The notes: generated from the sequence alone by a model not told the origin. 64,000 bases of DNA from Cyclobacteriaceae bacterium (GCA_022841475.1 JALHRJ010000016.1:28381-92380), one strand, 5' to 3'; positions 1-9,450 are shown, counted from the stretch's first letter. A program made the numbers and translations.

Positions 1-536
1 GATCCGGAGCGCAAGTCAAGTGTTTGTTCACACGTCTGAATACCGGGCTCAAGCCGAACCGTATATTGTGTACGTTTCCATAGGTCCTGATTTAATCCAA
101 CCAAAAATGGAATAATCTCTTTCTTACTAACATCAATTGACTTTATCCATTGCTGAAGCAGCGGTCCATTTTCGCTGATCTCAAAGTAAGGCGCAAGTTC
201 CTTCTTAAGTTGATTGTCGTAAGCAAACGGAAAATTATCTGCATATTTTTCAACAAAGAAGTCGAAGGGATTGATGATCACCATGTCGGCAATTACCTCT
301 ACCTCAAAATGAAGTTTGGTTGTCTTCTCAGGAAAAACCACCCGTGCCAGCATATTTCCAAATGGATCTTGTTGCCAGTTGATAAAATGACCTTCGGGCT
401 TAATTTTTAAAGAGTAAGAAAGTATGGGTGTGCGACAATGCGGTGCAGGCCGAAGTCTAAAAGTATGCGGTGATAAATTAACGGGCCGATCGTAGGTATA
501 AAACGTTTGGTGCCGGATTGCCACTTTAATGGACAT
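1..536 (-). CDS. Transglutaminase-family protein, N-terminal part (runs off the left edge)
   Basis: An open frame of 178 codons starts at the ATG at 536 (complement) and has no stop before the window edge, so the C-terminal part is missing. The start reads MSIKVAIRHQTFYTYDRPV and continues with LSPHTFRLRPAPHCRTP, which matches the N-terminal beta-rich domain of bacterial transglutaminase-like proteins (Bact_transglu_N), typically H-x-T-x-Y-x-Y-x-x-P-V followed by R-x-x-P. Further on QDPFGN is the usual turn of this domain. The catalytic Cys-His-Asp core lies beyond the edge, so catalytic activity cannot be judged. The gene is divergent from the GMC oxidoreductase at 735. The family identity is fairly sure; whether it is the short form or the long form fused to DUF2126 cannot be seen. 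Confidence 0.8.
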   Translation of the reverse strand, partial: MSIKVAIRHQTFYTYDRPVNLSPHTFRLRPAPHCRTPILSYSLKIKPEGHFINWQQDPFGNMLARVVFPEKTTKLHFEVEVIADMVIINPFDFFVEKYADNFPFAYDNQLKKELAPYFEISENGPLLQQWIKSIDVSKKEIIPFLVGLNQDLWKRTQYTVRLEPGIQTCEQTLDLRSG

Positions 537-734
537 AGTACAGGATTAGTCTTTAAGGTTATTAATTTATGGTTATTTTCAGGAAGTAAGGCATGCAGGC
601 TGCTTAAGCTTCAAAAAAGTTTTTTGGGTGGTGAATGGGTGGATTTAAATCGGATGCAGAAATCTTGATAAGCGGATGGCCAATCGCTTGATACCTATCT
701 CTCTCTTTGTAAATTGGGTTCATAATTCAACACT

Positions 735-2453
735 ATGTACTTACAAGGAGATGCAAAAGAGAAAATGACTTACGATGCCATCGTTGTGGGATCTGGAATC
801 AGTGGGGGATGGGCCGCCAAAGAGCTTTGTGAAAAAGGGCTTAAGGTGTTATTGCTCGACAGAGGTCGCAACGTAGAGCATATTAAAGATTATCCAACCA
901 CCAGCAAAAATCCCTGGGAGTTGCCGCATCGCAATCGACTTACCCTATCAGCTTATGATGAAAGTCCCATTCAACGCAAAGTAGAATATGCATTCAATGA
1001 ATATTCGGGACATTTTTTTATTAAGGATACGGATCATCCCTACCAACAGGAAAAACCTTTCGATTGGGTGCGCGGCTACCAGGTAGGCGGCAAGTCGCTG
1101 CTATGGGCACGCTGGGTGCAGCGCTGGAGCGATCTCGACTTTGAAGCCAACGCAAAAGATGGTATCGGTGTCGATTGGCCGATTCGTTATAAAGACATTG
1201 ACCCCTGGTATAGTTATGTGGAAAAGTTTGTAGGTGTAAGCGGAAGTAAAGAGGGGATACCCCAATTACCGGATGGCGAATTTCTTCCACCCATGGAGAT
1301 GAATTGTGTGGAGCAACACTTTATGAGTCAATTAAAAAAATCGCACCCCGATCGATATTATATTATTAGTCGCACGGCCAATCTTTCGCAAGCACAGGAT
1401 GTCCATAAGAAAATCGGTCGCAACAATTGTCAGTATCGCAATCAATGTCAGACAGGCTGCCCGTTTGGTGGTTACTTCAGCAGTAACTCATCCACAATTC
1501 CTGCCGCGTTGGCTACGGGCAATTTAACAATCCGCCCCTTCTCAGTGGTTCACTCTATTATATACGATGAACAAAAAGGAAAAGCTTCCGGTGTGCGTGT
1601 GATTGATACCAACACCAAGGAGATGGTTGAATTTTATTCGAAGATTGTATTTCTGAATGCAGCAACGCTAAACACCACCTTGGTTTTATTAAACTCAACT
1701 TCCGATCGCTTTCCGAATGGTTTTGGTAACGATAGCGATACGTTGGGTCGCCATTTGATGGATCATAATTATCGTGGTCGTGCAACCGCATTGGTAGATG
1801 GTTTTGAGGATATGTATTATTATGGACGTAGACCCGCGGGCACTTACTTAGCGCGCTTTCGTAATGTGGGCAAAGACAAGCAAAAGGATTTTGTGCGTGG
1901 CTATGCGTATGCCTGCGGTGCTTCCCGTGAAGGTTGGGGTCGAGGTATGAACGAAGAATCCATTGGGGCTGAATTAAAAAATGAGTTAACTACTCCAGGG
2001 CCCTGGAGTTTTGGTATGACAGCCATGGGGGAGATGCTACCCCATCCTGATAATCGTGTAACACTTGACAAGGAGAAGAAAGATCAATGGGGTATACCCT
2101 TGTTAAATATTGATTGCAAATGGCGCGACAATGAAGATGCCATGACGAAAGATGCGGTAAATGCTGCCGCTGAAATGATGGAGGCTGCAGGATTTAAAAA
2201 TGTAAACGCCTATGATAACCATCAGGCACCGGGGTTGGCCATTCACGAAATGGGTACCTGCAGGATGGGTCGCGACCCGAAAACTTCTATGCTTAATGGA
2301 TGGAATCAGTTGCATGCCGTGAAGAATGTATTTGTAACGGATGGCGCCAGCATGACTTCCACTGCGTGTCAAAATCCATCCATCACTTACATGGCTTTGA
2401 CCGCACGCGCTGCTGATTATGCCGTACAAGAACTTAAGAAACAGAATTTGTGA
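735..2453 (+). CDS. GMC family oxidoreductase
   Basis: A 572-residue flavoprotein of the glucose-methanol-choline family, which oxidises alcohol groups of sugars or related compounds using FAD. The FAD-binding GSGISGG loop is at residues 19-25. A cysteine-rich CQYRNQCQTGCPFGG segment near 236-250 is typical of the bacterial gluconate-dehydrogenase-like branch, and the C-terminal domain has HEMGTCRMG (from about 504) and NPSITYMAL (about 546). There is no Tat or Sec signal, so it is probably cytoplasmic. The ATG at 735 is kept because Bacteroidota relatives have about 12 residues before TYDAIVVGSG; the in-frame ATG at 765, preceded by AAGGAG at 745-750, is an alternative. No subunit 3 or cytochrome partner is adjacent. 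It overlaps the next gene by 4 nt (GTGA), implying co-expression. The substrate is unknown. Confidence 0.92.
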   Translation: MYLQGDAKEKMTYDAIVVGSGISGGWAAKELCEKGLKVLLLDRGRNVEHIKDYPTTSKNPWELPHRNRLTLSAYDESPIQRKVEYAFNEYSGHFFIKDTDHPYQQEKPFDWVRGYQVGGKSLLWARWVQRWSDLDFEANAKDGIGVDWPIRYKDIDPWYSYVEKFVGVSGSKEGIPQLPDGEFLPPMEMNCVEQHFMSQLKKSHPDRYYIISRTANLSQAQDVHKKIGRNNCQYRNQCQTGCPFGGYFSSNSSTIPAALATGNLTIRPFSVVHSIIYDEQKGKASGVRVIDTNTKEMVEFYSKIVFLNAATLNTTLVLLNSTSDRFPNGFGNDSDTLGRHLMDHNYRGRATALVDGFEDMYYYGRRPAGTYLARFRNVGKDKQKDFVRGYAYACGASREGWGRGMNEESIGAELKNELTTPGPWSFGMTAMGEMLPHPDNRVTLDKEKKDQWGIPLLNIDCKWRDNEDAMTKDAVNAAAEMMEAAGFKNVNAYDNHQAPGLAIHEMGTCRMGRDPKTSMLNGWNQLHAVKNVFVTDGASMTSTACQNPSITYMALTARAADYAVQELKKQNL

Positions 2454-2800
2454 TCACGATAGCGTCTTTTCAAAAACTAGCGATAGCCTTCCCGGAGGCA
2501 GAAGTTTCTCCGCATTTTGAAAAGATTTCGTTTCGGGTACGGAAGAAAATTTTTGCTACGCTCGATGTTGCTAATAAAAGAGTGTGTATGAAATTGTCCG
2601 AGGTGGACCAATCCGTGTTTAGTACAAAAGATAAGACTATTGTTTATCCGGTGCCGAACAAATGGGGTAAAGCAGGCTGGACGTTTTTTGAGTTGAGCAA
2701 AGTAAACAAGAATCTTTGTCTGGATGCCCTTCAAACCGCTTACTGCGAGGTGGCACCTAAGTCGCTGGCTGCATTGATTCAATCAAAAGAGGATTGGTAA
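2450..2800 (+). CDS. MmcQ/YjbR family protein
   Basis: A 116-residue protein with the compact MmcQ/YjbR alpha/beta fold signature: an N-terminal ALAFPEAEVSPHFEK-like stretch (here AIAFPEAEVSPHFEK), a KIFATLD strand, CMKLS, and a late GWTFFEL element before a C-terminal helix. Family members have a CyaY-like fold and are often labelled DNA-binding, but a conserved function has not been established to my knowledge. The GTG start at 2450 overlaps the stop of the GMC oxidoreductase (GTGA), so the two are probably translationally coupled. No ATG is available in this position, and the family N-terminus starts here. Confidence 0.82.
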   Translation: MITIASFQKLAIAFPEAEVSPHFEKISFRVRKKIFATLDVANKRVCMKLSEVDQSVFSTKDKTIVYPVPNKWGKAGWTFFELSKVNKNLCLDALQTAYCEVAPKSLAALIQSKEDW

Positions 2801-2848
2801 AAGCGGTAAGAAATAAAAATTTTTCTAATTCTTATTCTGATCAGTTAT

Positions 2849-4045
2849 TCAAATCAACAAGGCATAACACTGCCGTGCAATCTCCAACTCTTCGTTAGTG
2901 GGCACTACCAAAATCTTTACGGGTGAATCCTGAGAATTGATCTCATAGATACCTTTTCCACCTTGCTGATTTTTCTCCTCATCCAGATGTATACCCAGGT
3001 ACTCGAGGTTTTTTGAAGCAAGACTCCGGGTTAACGAATCATTTTCACCCACCCCGGCTGTATAAACGATGGCGTCTAATCCATTAAGTATAGCAGTAAA
3101 TGAGCCAATGTATTTTTTAATATGATAGGCGTACATTTCATAGGCAAGGATGGCCTCTTTATTTCCCTTGTGATATTCTGCTTTTACATCCCGCATATCA
3201 CTGAAGCCGGTAAGACCCAACATGCCACTTTTTTTATTTAGGATCGTATTCACATCATTAAGGGAATATCCCAATTGGTTCACTAAATGAAAGATGATGG
3301 ATTGATCAATATCACCGGTTCTTGTTCCCATAATCAAACCATTCATAGGCCCGAGGCCCATGCTGGTATCGATACAAACGCCATTGCGCACGGCACTCAT
3401 GCTGCAGCCGTTGCCAAGGTGGATAGTAATAATTTTGGAATCTTTTTTTTGTAGATACTCTATCGTTTTTTCTGAAACATATTTGTGACTGGTGCCATGA
3501 AATCCATAGGCACGGATTCCATGTTCTTCGTAAAATTCTTTTGGTATAGCGATTCGATAAGCAACAGGAGGCATCGTTTGATGAAAGGCTGTATCAAAAA
3601 CACCCACTTGTTTAGCAGAAGCAAAAATGGTGGATGCTACTTCAATACCTAAATAGTTTGGTGGATTGTGCAGTGGTGCCAACGGAAACAGCTTCTTAAT
3701 TTTTTCCATCACCTCATGTGTTATTATCATAGTTTTGGAAAAACTTTCACCTCCATGCACTACGCGATGTCCCACAATATCAATTTCTTTTGGATCTCTG
3801 ATAACACCAATCTTTGCATCGGTTAATAACCGCGATACTTCGGTTAATCCTGCGGCATGATCTTTTATTGGCAAACTTTCTTTTCGTACTTGCTCGTTGT
3901 CGCGGATAAATGCTTTGTGATGAATAGACGATCCTTCCTGTCCGATACGATCAATGAGTCCGGAACAAACCACGACTGATTCTGGCATTCGTATGAGTTG
4001 ATATTTGATCGAACTACTTCCTGAATTTATAACAAAAACATTCAT
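2849..4045 (-). CDS. ackA: Acetate kinase
   Basis: A 398-residue ASKHA-fold kinase, the usual length for AckA, which converts acetyl phosphate and ADP to acetate and ATP (reversible). Visible motifs are the N-terminal INSGSSSIKYQL, HRVVHGGE, VFDTAFHQTMP, the GFHGTSHKYV segment, the phosphate-binding HLGNGCSMSA and the late GVGEND. It starts at an ATG 10 nt after the end of pta on the same strand, so the two form the classical acetate operon in the order pta-ackA. The convergent MmcQ-like gene ends only 48 bp away; the A+T-rich imperfect palindrome between them (TAAGAA...TTCTTA) may be a weak shared terminator. Confidence 0.97.
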   Translation of the reverse strand: MNVFVINSGSSSIKYQLIRMPESVVVCSGLIDRIGQEGSSIHHKAFIRDNEQVRKESLPIKDHAAGLTEVSRLLTDAKIGVIRDPKEIDIVGHRVVHGGESFSKTMIITHEVMEKIKKLFPLAPLHNPPNYLGIEVASTIFASAKQVGVFDTAFHQTMPPVAYRIAIPKEFYEEHGIRAYGFHGTSHKYVSEKTIEYLQKKDSKIITIHLGNGCSMSAVRNGVCIDTSMGLGPMNGLIMGTRTGDIDQSIIFHLVNQLGYSLNDVNTILNKKSGMLGLTGFSDMRDVKAEYHKGNKEAILAYEMYAYHIKKYIGSFTAILNGLDAIVYTAGVGENDSLTRSLASKNLEYLGIHLDEEKNQQGGKGIYEINSQDSPVKILVVPTNEELEIARQCYALLI

Positions 4046-4055
4046 AGGAGCAAAA

Positions 4056-6143
4056 TTATTGTTGTGCCTGAATCGCTGTAATTACCACCGTGTTAAAAAC
4101 ATCATCTACGGTACATCCACGACTTAGATCATTGACAGGTTTATTCAATCCTTGTAACATGGGGCCGATGGCCAGGGCGCCTGTTTCGCGTTGCACGGCT
4201 TTGTAGGTATTGTTTCCGGTATTTAAATCTGGGAAGATCAACACACTTGCCTGACCAGCCACTTCTGATTTCGGCATTTTCTTTTTACCCACCGTGGGAT
4301 CCACAGCAGCATCGTATTGTATCGGGCCTTCCACTTTCAAATCAGGCCTTCTTTGTCGAACAATGTCAGTAGCCTTTCGCACCTTATCCACATCTTCGCC
4401 CTCTCCAGAAGAACCTGATGAATAGGAAAGCATGGCAATTTTTGGTTCTATGCCAAACATCTTACTGGTCTCTGCTGATGAAATTGCAATGTCTGCCAGT
4501 TGTTCTGAGGTTGGGTTAGGGTTGACAGCACAGTCACCAAAAACAGAAACACGATTCGGCAGACACATAAAGAAAACAGACGACACCGTGTTGATACCGG
4601 GTTTGGTTTTTACAAATTGCAGTGCTGGGCGAATTGTATGTTGTGTAGTGTGAGAGGCACCCGACACCATGCCATCCGCTTCGCCTTTATACACCATCAT
4701 GGTGCCAAAGTAGGATACATCCAGCATCAGGTCGCGCGCCATTTCCCTTGTAAGATTTTTACTTTTACGTAATTCCACGAGTGTTTCAACATATTCCGGG
4801 TAACGATCCGAAGTAGCGGGATTAATAATCTTCACTTTCTCGAGGTCTATGGAAAGATTCAATCTTTTGAAGGCAGCAACAACAGTTTCTTTATTACCCA
4901 GAATGGTTAGGTCAACAACATTTTGTTTTACCAATGCATCTGCTGCCATCAGGATGCGGTCGTCATCGCCTTCCGGCAGAACGATATGTTTCTTATGTTC
5001 CTTGGCCCGTTTCACGATCTGATATTGAAACATGCGAGGTGTAATGCTGGTTGTTCGGAAGGAGATAATTTTTTTCTCCAGGGCTTTCACATCTACATGT
5101 TTATCAAACAAACTAATTGCAAGGGCAATCTTATCTTTATTGCCGGGGGTAATTCTTGATTGGGTAGTGGCCACCCGGTTTACTGTTTTGAAAGTTCCGC
5201 TTTCAACGGCAACAATAGGAAATACGGTATCCAGGCCTTCAATCAATTTTAGAATCGTAGGTTCGGGAACAAGGCCCCCTGTCAGTACCATGCCGGCAAT
5301 TTTCTGATAGTTTTTAGAGATGTTAGCTTGCAATGCTCCAATTATAATATCACCGCGGTCACCCGGAGTAACAATCAGCGTGTTCTTACTTAATCGAGTC
5401 AGGCAGTTATGCAATTGCATGGCGCCTACAATCGAGGTATCTACCTGATTGGATAATAATTGTTCACCAAAGAGAACCTTACCACCCACTGATTCATGAA
5501 TTTCTTTCATGGTTGGATTGCCGAGGTCTTTATGACTTGGAATGGAAGTTACAATGATACTACCCGGCAGTGCTTTTATTAATTGAGTACGTATTTCTTC
5601 TTCTCTGTCACCATTTATCTTATTAGCGATCACGGTCAGTATTTGCACGCCTTCATCGGTAAAACCTTTTGCAGTAGACACAGCAGTGTCTACAATCTCC
5701 TGCACAGACTTGCCTTCGCCTTTAACAATTACGGCCGCAGGTATGCCCAGGTTTTTGGCTACAGAAATGTTACCATCAAACTCTACATTGGTGCTGCCGC
5801 CCATAAAATCTGTTCCTTCTACCACTACAAAATCATACCGTTCCTGCAACTGTTTGAACCGATCGATAATGGTGTCGATGATATAAGCTTCATTACCGGC
5901 ATTGATCTGTTTCACCACTTCGTTGCGGGTAAACACAAACATATCTTTATACGGGGCACTTAAGTTGAATTGACTAGCCATCATCTCCAGATGATTGTCC
6001 TTTTCATTTCCTTCCCGGCTGATAACAGGTTTAAAGTAGGCGATCTTTTCGGTTTTGCCGGCAAGCAGGTTAACCAGACCCAGGGCAATGATGGACTTGC
6101 CCGAGTACGGTTCGGTGGTGGTCAGATAAATGGCGTTTGTCAT
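4056..6143 (-). CDS. pta: Phosphate acetyltransferase, long form
   Basis: A 695-residue phosphotransacetylase that moves acetyl between CoA and inorganic phosphate. Domain order is the long type: an N-terminal P-loop dethiobiotin-synthetase-like domain (TTTEPYSGKS near residue 8-17), a central DRTGG regulatory domain (around 220-330), and the C-terminal PTA_PTB catalytic domain starting near 370, with LPEGDDDRIL, YSSGSSGEGEDV and QYDAAVDP. The ATG at 6143 directly precedes the P-loop strand, as in long Pta proteins. It is followed 10 nt downstream by ackA. A TATCTTTA sequence (complement of 6200-6207) resembles the Bacteroidota -7 element and could be its promoter. Confidence 0.97.
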   Translation of the reverse strand: MTNAIYLTTTEPYSGKSIIALGLVNLLAGKTEKIAYFKPVISREGNEKDNHLEMMASQFNLSAPYKDMFVFTRNEVVKQINAGNEAYIIDTIIDRFKQLQERYDFVVVEGTDFMGGSTNVEFDGNISVAKNLGIPAAVIVKGEGKSVQEIVDTAVSTAKGFTDEGVQILTVIANKINGDREEEIRTQLIKALPGSIIVTSIPSHKDLGNPTMKEIHESVGGKVLFGEQLLSNQVDTSIVGAMQLHNCLTRLSKNTLIVTPGDRGDIIIGALQANISKNYQKIAGMVLTGGLVPEPTILKLIEGLDTVFPIVAVESGTFKTVNRVATTQSRITPGNKDKIALAISLFDKHVDVKALEKKIISFRTTSITPRMFQYQIVKRAKEHKKHIVLPEGDDDRILMAADALVKQNVVDLTILGNKETVVAAFKRLNLSIDLEKVKIINPATSDRYPEYVETLVELRKSKNLTREMARDLMLDVSYFGTMMVYKGEADGMVSGASHTTQHTIRPALQFVKTKPGINTVSSVFFMCLPNRVSVFGDCAVNPNPTSEQLADIAISSAETSKMFGIEPKIAMLSYSSGSSGEGEDVDKVRKATDIVRQRRPDLKVEGPIQYDAAVDPTVGKKKMPKSEVAGQASVLIFPDLNTGNNTYKAVQRETGALAIGPMLQGLNKPVNDLSRGCTVDDVFNTVVITAIQAQQ

Positions 6144-6472
6144 AGGGCTCGTGATCTTGGTTGCAACAACGGCTAGCGCTCTTTTAAATTATTCATTTTT
6201 AAAGATACACAACGGCCAGTCATTATAAGTCAACTCAAATGTGGTGAAGTAATTTTTTTTAATTAATGACAATTATCATGGTATTGCGTAAATATTAGTC
6301 ACTCTTCTTTAAGAATAATAAATGCAACCGATTGTTATGTTTAAGCCTAACTCAAGAAATGTTTAACTGTCTCAACCTAGATGTTGTATCAAGGTCAGAT
6401 TACAGATTTCAAATTTCCTAAGTAACTTCGTTGCTATCTTTAACTTTAACAACAAGACACGCGAGAAATAGA
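6144..6472. promoter_or_regulatory. Divergent intergenic region between pta and the GH13 gene
   Basis: About 330 bp without a convincing gene, A+T-rich, between two outward-facing genes. It holds two -7-like elements (6200-6207 on the minus strand, 6435-6442 on the plus strand) and one imperfect 14-nt palindrome, ATGACAATTATCAT at 6266-6279, with a single mismatched pair around a central AATT. The palindrome could be an operator, but nothing else in the window shares it, so its role is open. Confidence 0.4.
6435..6442 (+). promoter_or_regulatory. Possible -7 promoter element for the GH13 gene
   Basis: TATCTTTA matches the Bacteroidota -7 consensus TAnnTTTG at seven of eight positions and lies 30 nt before the chosen ATG. 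No clear TTG -33 element is seen at the right spacing. It argues against the in-frame TTG at 6431, which would put translation start inside the promoter. Confidence 0.3.
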
Positions 6473-7978
6473 ATGAATCAAATAAAATATCCCTCCTTAT
6501 ATCAAATCAATACACGGGTATGGCTCACCGAACTTTCACAGAATCTTGGCCGACCCGCTACCCTTGATGATATTCCAGATAGTGAGCTGGACCATCTGGC
6601 CAACCTGGGTATTGATTGGATTTGGTTTTTAAGCGTATGGACTACGGGTGAAAAGGCACGCAAAATTTCGGCTGAAAGTCCAGAATGGAGACATGAGTTT
6701 GAACAGACATTGCCGGACCTTAGTGACAAGGATATTGGCGGTTCAGGTTTTGCTATTGCTGATTACCAGGTTAATCCTAACCTGGGGGGGGATGCTGCGT
6801 TGAAGCGGCTTCGCGAAAAATTGAAAAGCCGGGGACTTAAGTTGATGCTCGATTTTGTTCCAAATCACATGGGCCCCGATCATCCGTGGATTACTTCGCA
6901 TCCGGAATATTTTGTTTCCGGAACCGAAGTCAACCTTGCACAAACCCCACAGAATTACACCCGAGTAAAAAGTAGTAAAGGAGAGTTGATCCTCGCGTAT
7001 GGCCGAGACCCATACTTTTCCGGCTGGGCCGATACTGTACAATTGGATTACAGCAATCCGGCAACGGTAAATGCCATGATGAAAGAACTCGTGCGCATCT
7101 CTGGCCACTGTGATGGCTTGCGATGTGATATGGCCATGCTCATGCTACCCGATGTATTTGAAAGGACATGGGGTCGCAAAGCAAAATCATTCTGGCCTGA
7201 ATCCATCAAGGCTGTTCGTGATAAGCATCCTCAATTTTGTTTTCTGGCTGAAGTGTATTGGGATATGGAATGGACACTTCAGCAACTAGGCTTTGATTAC
7301 GCCTATGATAAACGATTATATGATCGCTTGCGGGAAGGCCACGTTCCGTTTATTCGAGGACATTTTCATGCCGCAATGGATTACCAGAATAAGCTGGCCC
7401 GTTTCATCGAAAACCATGATGAACCACGGGCGGCCGTAACTTTTGGAACGGATCAACATAAGTCCGCAGCAGTGATTACCTATTTATCACCGGGCATGCG
7501 ATTCTTTCATCAAGGACAATTGGAAGGCAGGACGAAAAGAATTTCACCGCATCTGATACGCGCACCGCACGAGCCGCTCAATGCGGAGTTGCAAACTTTT
7601 TACGCATCGCTGCTTAATGTATTAAAAGTAACCCTGCTTCGGAGTGGTGTGTGGAAACTTCTTTGGTGCGCCCCTGCCTGGGAAGGTAATGGTTCCTATG
7701 ATTCATTCATTGCATTTGGCTGGCGTGGCCACGAAGGTGAAAAGTTGGTTGTGGTAGTAAACTATAAACCTCATTCATCACAGTGCTACCTGCAACTGCC
7801 TTTCACCGATCTCAGCGGGTCAATCTGGACACTCCAGGACTTATTGAGTGAAGCCTCTTACGATCGTGATGGCGATGATCTGCACGAGGGTGGGCTCTAT
7901 CTGGATATGAAGCCCTGGCAGTATCATGTTTTTGAAATGAAAAAGCTTACTGTGGATGCAAAGGGTATCCTATTGTAG
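6473..7978 (+). CDS. Alpha-amylase family (GH13) glycosidase or transglycosylase
   Basis: A 501-residue TIM-barrel enzyme of the alpha-amylase family. All four GH13 regions are present: DFVPNH (region I, residues 127-132), GLRCD with the catalytic nucleophile Asp219 (II), LAEVYW with acid/base Glu260 (III), and ENHDEPR with the transition-state stabiliser Asp316 (IV). A C-terminal beta domain follows. There is no signal peptide, so it likely acts on intracellular glucans or maltooligosaccharides; the exact specificity cannot be read from sequence. The start is placed at the ATG at 6473 (MNQIKYPSLYQIN), because the family begins at the first barrel strand and the upstream TTG at 6431 overlaps a promoter-like element. 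It is monocistronic and ends before a strong bidirectional terminator. Confidence 0.92.
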   Translation: MNQIKYPSLYQINTRVWLTELSQNLGRPATLDDIPDSELDHLANLGIDWIWFLSVWTTGEKARKISAESPEWRHEFEQTLPDLSDKDIGGSGFAIADYQVNPNLGGDAALKRLREKLKSRGLKLMLDFVPNHMGPDHPWITSHPEYFVSGTEVNLAQTPQNYTRVKSSKGELILAYGRDPYFSGWADTVQLDYSNPATVNAMMKELVRISGHCDGLRCDMAMLMLPDVFERTWGRKAKSFWPESIKAVRDKHPQFCFLAEVYWDMEWTLQQLGFDYAYDKRLYDRLREGHVPFIRGHFHAAMDYQNKLARFIENHDEPRAAVTFGTDQHKSAAVITYLSPGMRFFHQGQLEGRTKRISPHLIRAPHEPLNAELQTFYASLLNVLKVTLLRSGVWKLLWCAPAWEGNGSYDSFIAFGWRGHEGEKLVVVVNYKPHSSQCYLQLPFTDLSGSIWTLQDLLSEASYDRDGDDLHEGGLYLDMKPWQYHVFEMKKLTVDAKGILL

Positions 7979-8088
7979 ATGACTGCATTTGTATGAGGAA
8001 TGGTGTTTCTCTTGTAAAAAATATTGATAACATGCTGAGGGCGAACCATGATGAGATGAAAGATTTTTTGAAAAATTCAGAAAAAAAG

Positions 8089-8113
8089 CTCCGAAATTTT
8101 TCGGAGTTTTTTT
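8089..8113. terminator. Bidirectional intrinsic terminator
   Basis: A perfect 8-bp stem, CTCCGAAA/TTTCGGAG, with a TT centre, is preceded by a run of A and followed by seven T (8107-8113). It lies between the convergent GH13 and DUF6588 genes and can end transcription from both sides. Confidence 0.9.
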
Positions 8114-8130
8114 ATTAGTACTGTTCACGC

Positions 8131-9156
8131 TCAACGCACATTAATTCCAAATCCTACATTTAATGCATTATACTGTCCTAATGTATAATCGCCATGAAAT
8201 GTAAACACAGCCAACTTAAGGCGCATGCCACCGGTTGCCCTGAAACCTGAGGTAGAAAAGTCAAGATTCACCGGGTCAGTAGCCTCTGGTGTTCCATCAT
8301 CATCCAGATCGTAGGTTCCTTTCATGGCCAGGTTGGAAGAACCGAAATCATAGCCTAATCCACCATAGAAAGTAAGTACAGAAATCTTTTTAGAAGCGAG
8401 CGCCTGGATGGTCGTGGAACTAAACTCGATCACACCTTTTTGATTGCTACCCGCGCTGGCGTCAATACCTAATTCAGCTTTCATTTTGGTATATCCCACA
8501 AACATGGATAGATCAAAAGGGATCACTTTAATGCCTGGAATATATTGTTTAACATCATGTATGATGCCAATCCCAAATAAATTGAATTGGAAATCCTGCA
8601 TTTTCACAGTCGGTGCAAACCGAACTTTCAACTCGAAGCTTTTTGGAAGACCAATACCCAGTTGATACATAGGTACCGGAAAAGCATCAGCAATTTTGAT
8701 AGCATCTTTTAGACTCTGTCCTTCTGGACCCAAAAAGGTATCGCCAGTATCAACATATTCATAGGTGGGTGATTTAGACGGTCCAAAAATAGTAGGCACG
8801 TTTCCTGAGCCGGTAGGGCTTATCGTTTGTCCATCATAAGAGATAAGTTTAACATCGGTCAGCGTATTATTATCAACCTTGTATAATTGGTCCGAACTGG
8901 GGAGGTACATAAGCGTGCCGGTAAATGTCAAATCAAAACCAAGAGTCTTATGGGTTTTTGCCGTATTGTACCAGCCATGGTTTAAACCGGCCCCCAAGGC
9001 ACGCATGGCCGGGCCAGCATATCCTTCGGCCAAAATGTTAGCATCTCGTAAACTTCCTTTCATTAGGTCGTCAAAATTATCTTGTGCTATGGATGCCTGA
9101 GGTTGGAGATACATCATCCATAAAAAAAATAAGGCTGCTGCTTTGAAGGTCTTCAT
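8131..9156 (-). CDS. DUF6588-type probable outer-membrane protein
   Basis: A 341-residue exported protein. The N-terminus is a Sec signal (KTFKAAALFFLWMMYLQ, cleavage likely after ASIAQ). The mature protein begins with a short helix and then GGLNHGWYNTAK-like features (GAGLNHGWYNTAKTHK at about 58-73) followed by GFDLTFTGTLMY, typical of the DUF6588 family. The rest alternates polar and hydrophobic residues, as in amphipathic beta strands (for example GFRATGGMRLKLAVFTFHGDY near the end, finishing NVGFGINVR), consistent with an outer-membrane barrel. Function is unknown; the family name is given from recall of its pattern. It stands alone, with a terminator downstream and about 290 bp upstream that hold a palindromic repeat. 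Confidence 0.75.
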   Translation of the reverse strand: MKTFKAAALFFLWMMYLQPQASIAQDNFDDLMKGSLRDANILAEGYAGPAMRALGAGLNHGWYNTAKTHKTLGFDLTFTGTLMYLPSSDQLYKVDNNTLTDVKLISYDGQTISPTGSGNVPTIFGPSKSPTYEYVDTGDTFLGPEGQSLKDAIKIADAFPVPMYQLGIGLPKSFELKVRFAPTVKMQDFQFNLFGIGIIHDVKQYIPGIKVIPFDLSMFVGYTKMKAELGIDASAGSNQKGVIEFSSTTIQALASKKISVLTFYGGLGYDFGSSNLAMKGTYDLDDDGTPEATDPVNLDFSTSGFRATGGMRLKLAVFTFHGDYTLGQYNALNVGFGINVR

Positions 9157-9356
9157 ACGAGGTAGCTAGGTTTTGTTATTACTTCTGAATTCGAATGCAG
9201 GCGTTAAGATAACCCTAATAATTAAAAATTTTCAGAATTATTTTAGCAAAGGGAGACACACAAAGCCTTAACAAGAAAAAGAAATCCGGTCATCATCAAG
9301 CCTTAGGCCTGCCAGATTTGAGATGTAGAATGAGATTCCGGCTCAAAGCCTGCCTA

Positions 9357-9386
9357 TGCCTGCTCCGCTATTTGGTGGAGCAGGCA
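9357..9386. repeat. REP-like GC-rich palindrome
   Basis: A perfect 10-bp inverted repeat, TGCCTGCTCC/GGAGCAGGCA, with a 10-nt loop, sits in an intergenic region between two minus-strand genes. A partial copy of its arm (CCTGCC) lies just to the left at 9349. It lacks a T run, so it is not a normal terminator; its GC-rich arms inside A+T-rich spacer look like a dispersed REP-type element. Only one copy is seen in this window. Confidence 0.55.
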
Positions 9387-9450
9387 GGGGAATGATATTT
9401 CCAATTTTAATTGACTTTTGAGATAGTCCTTTTTTGCATAGTGTTGAATG

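Noticed and set aside
150..410. An 86-codon plus-strand frame
   Set aside because: It is antisense to the well-supported transglutaminase-family N-terminus at 1-536 and has no family features.
2801..2848. Strong terminator between the MmcQ-like gene and ackA
   Set aside because: Only an A+T imperfect palindrome is present, without a GC stem; it is mentioned under ackA but not called.
5583..5963. A 126-codon plus-strand frame
   Set aside because: It is antisense to pta, inside its conserved P-loop and DRTGG part.
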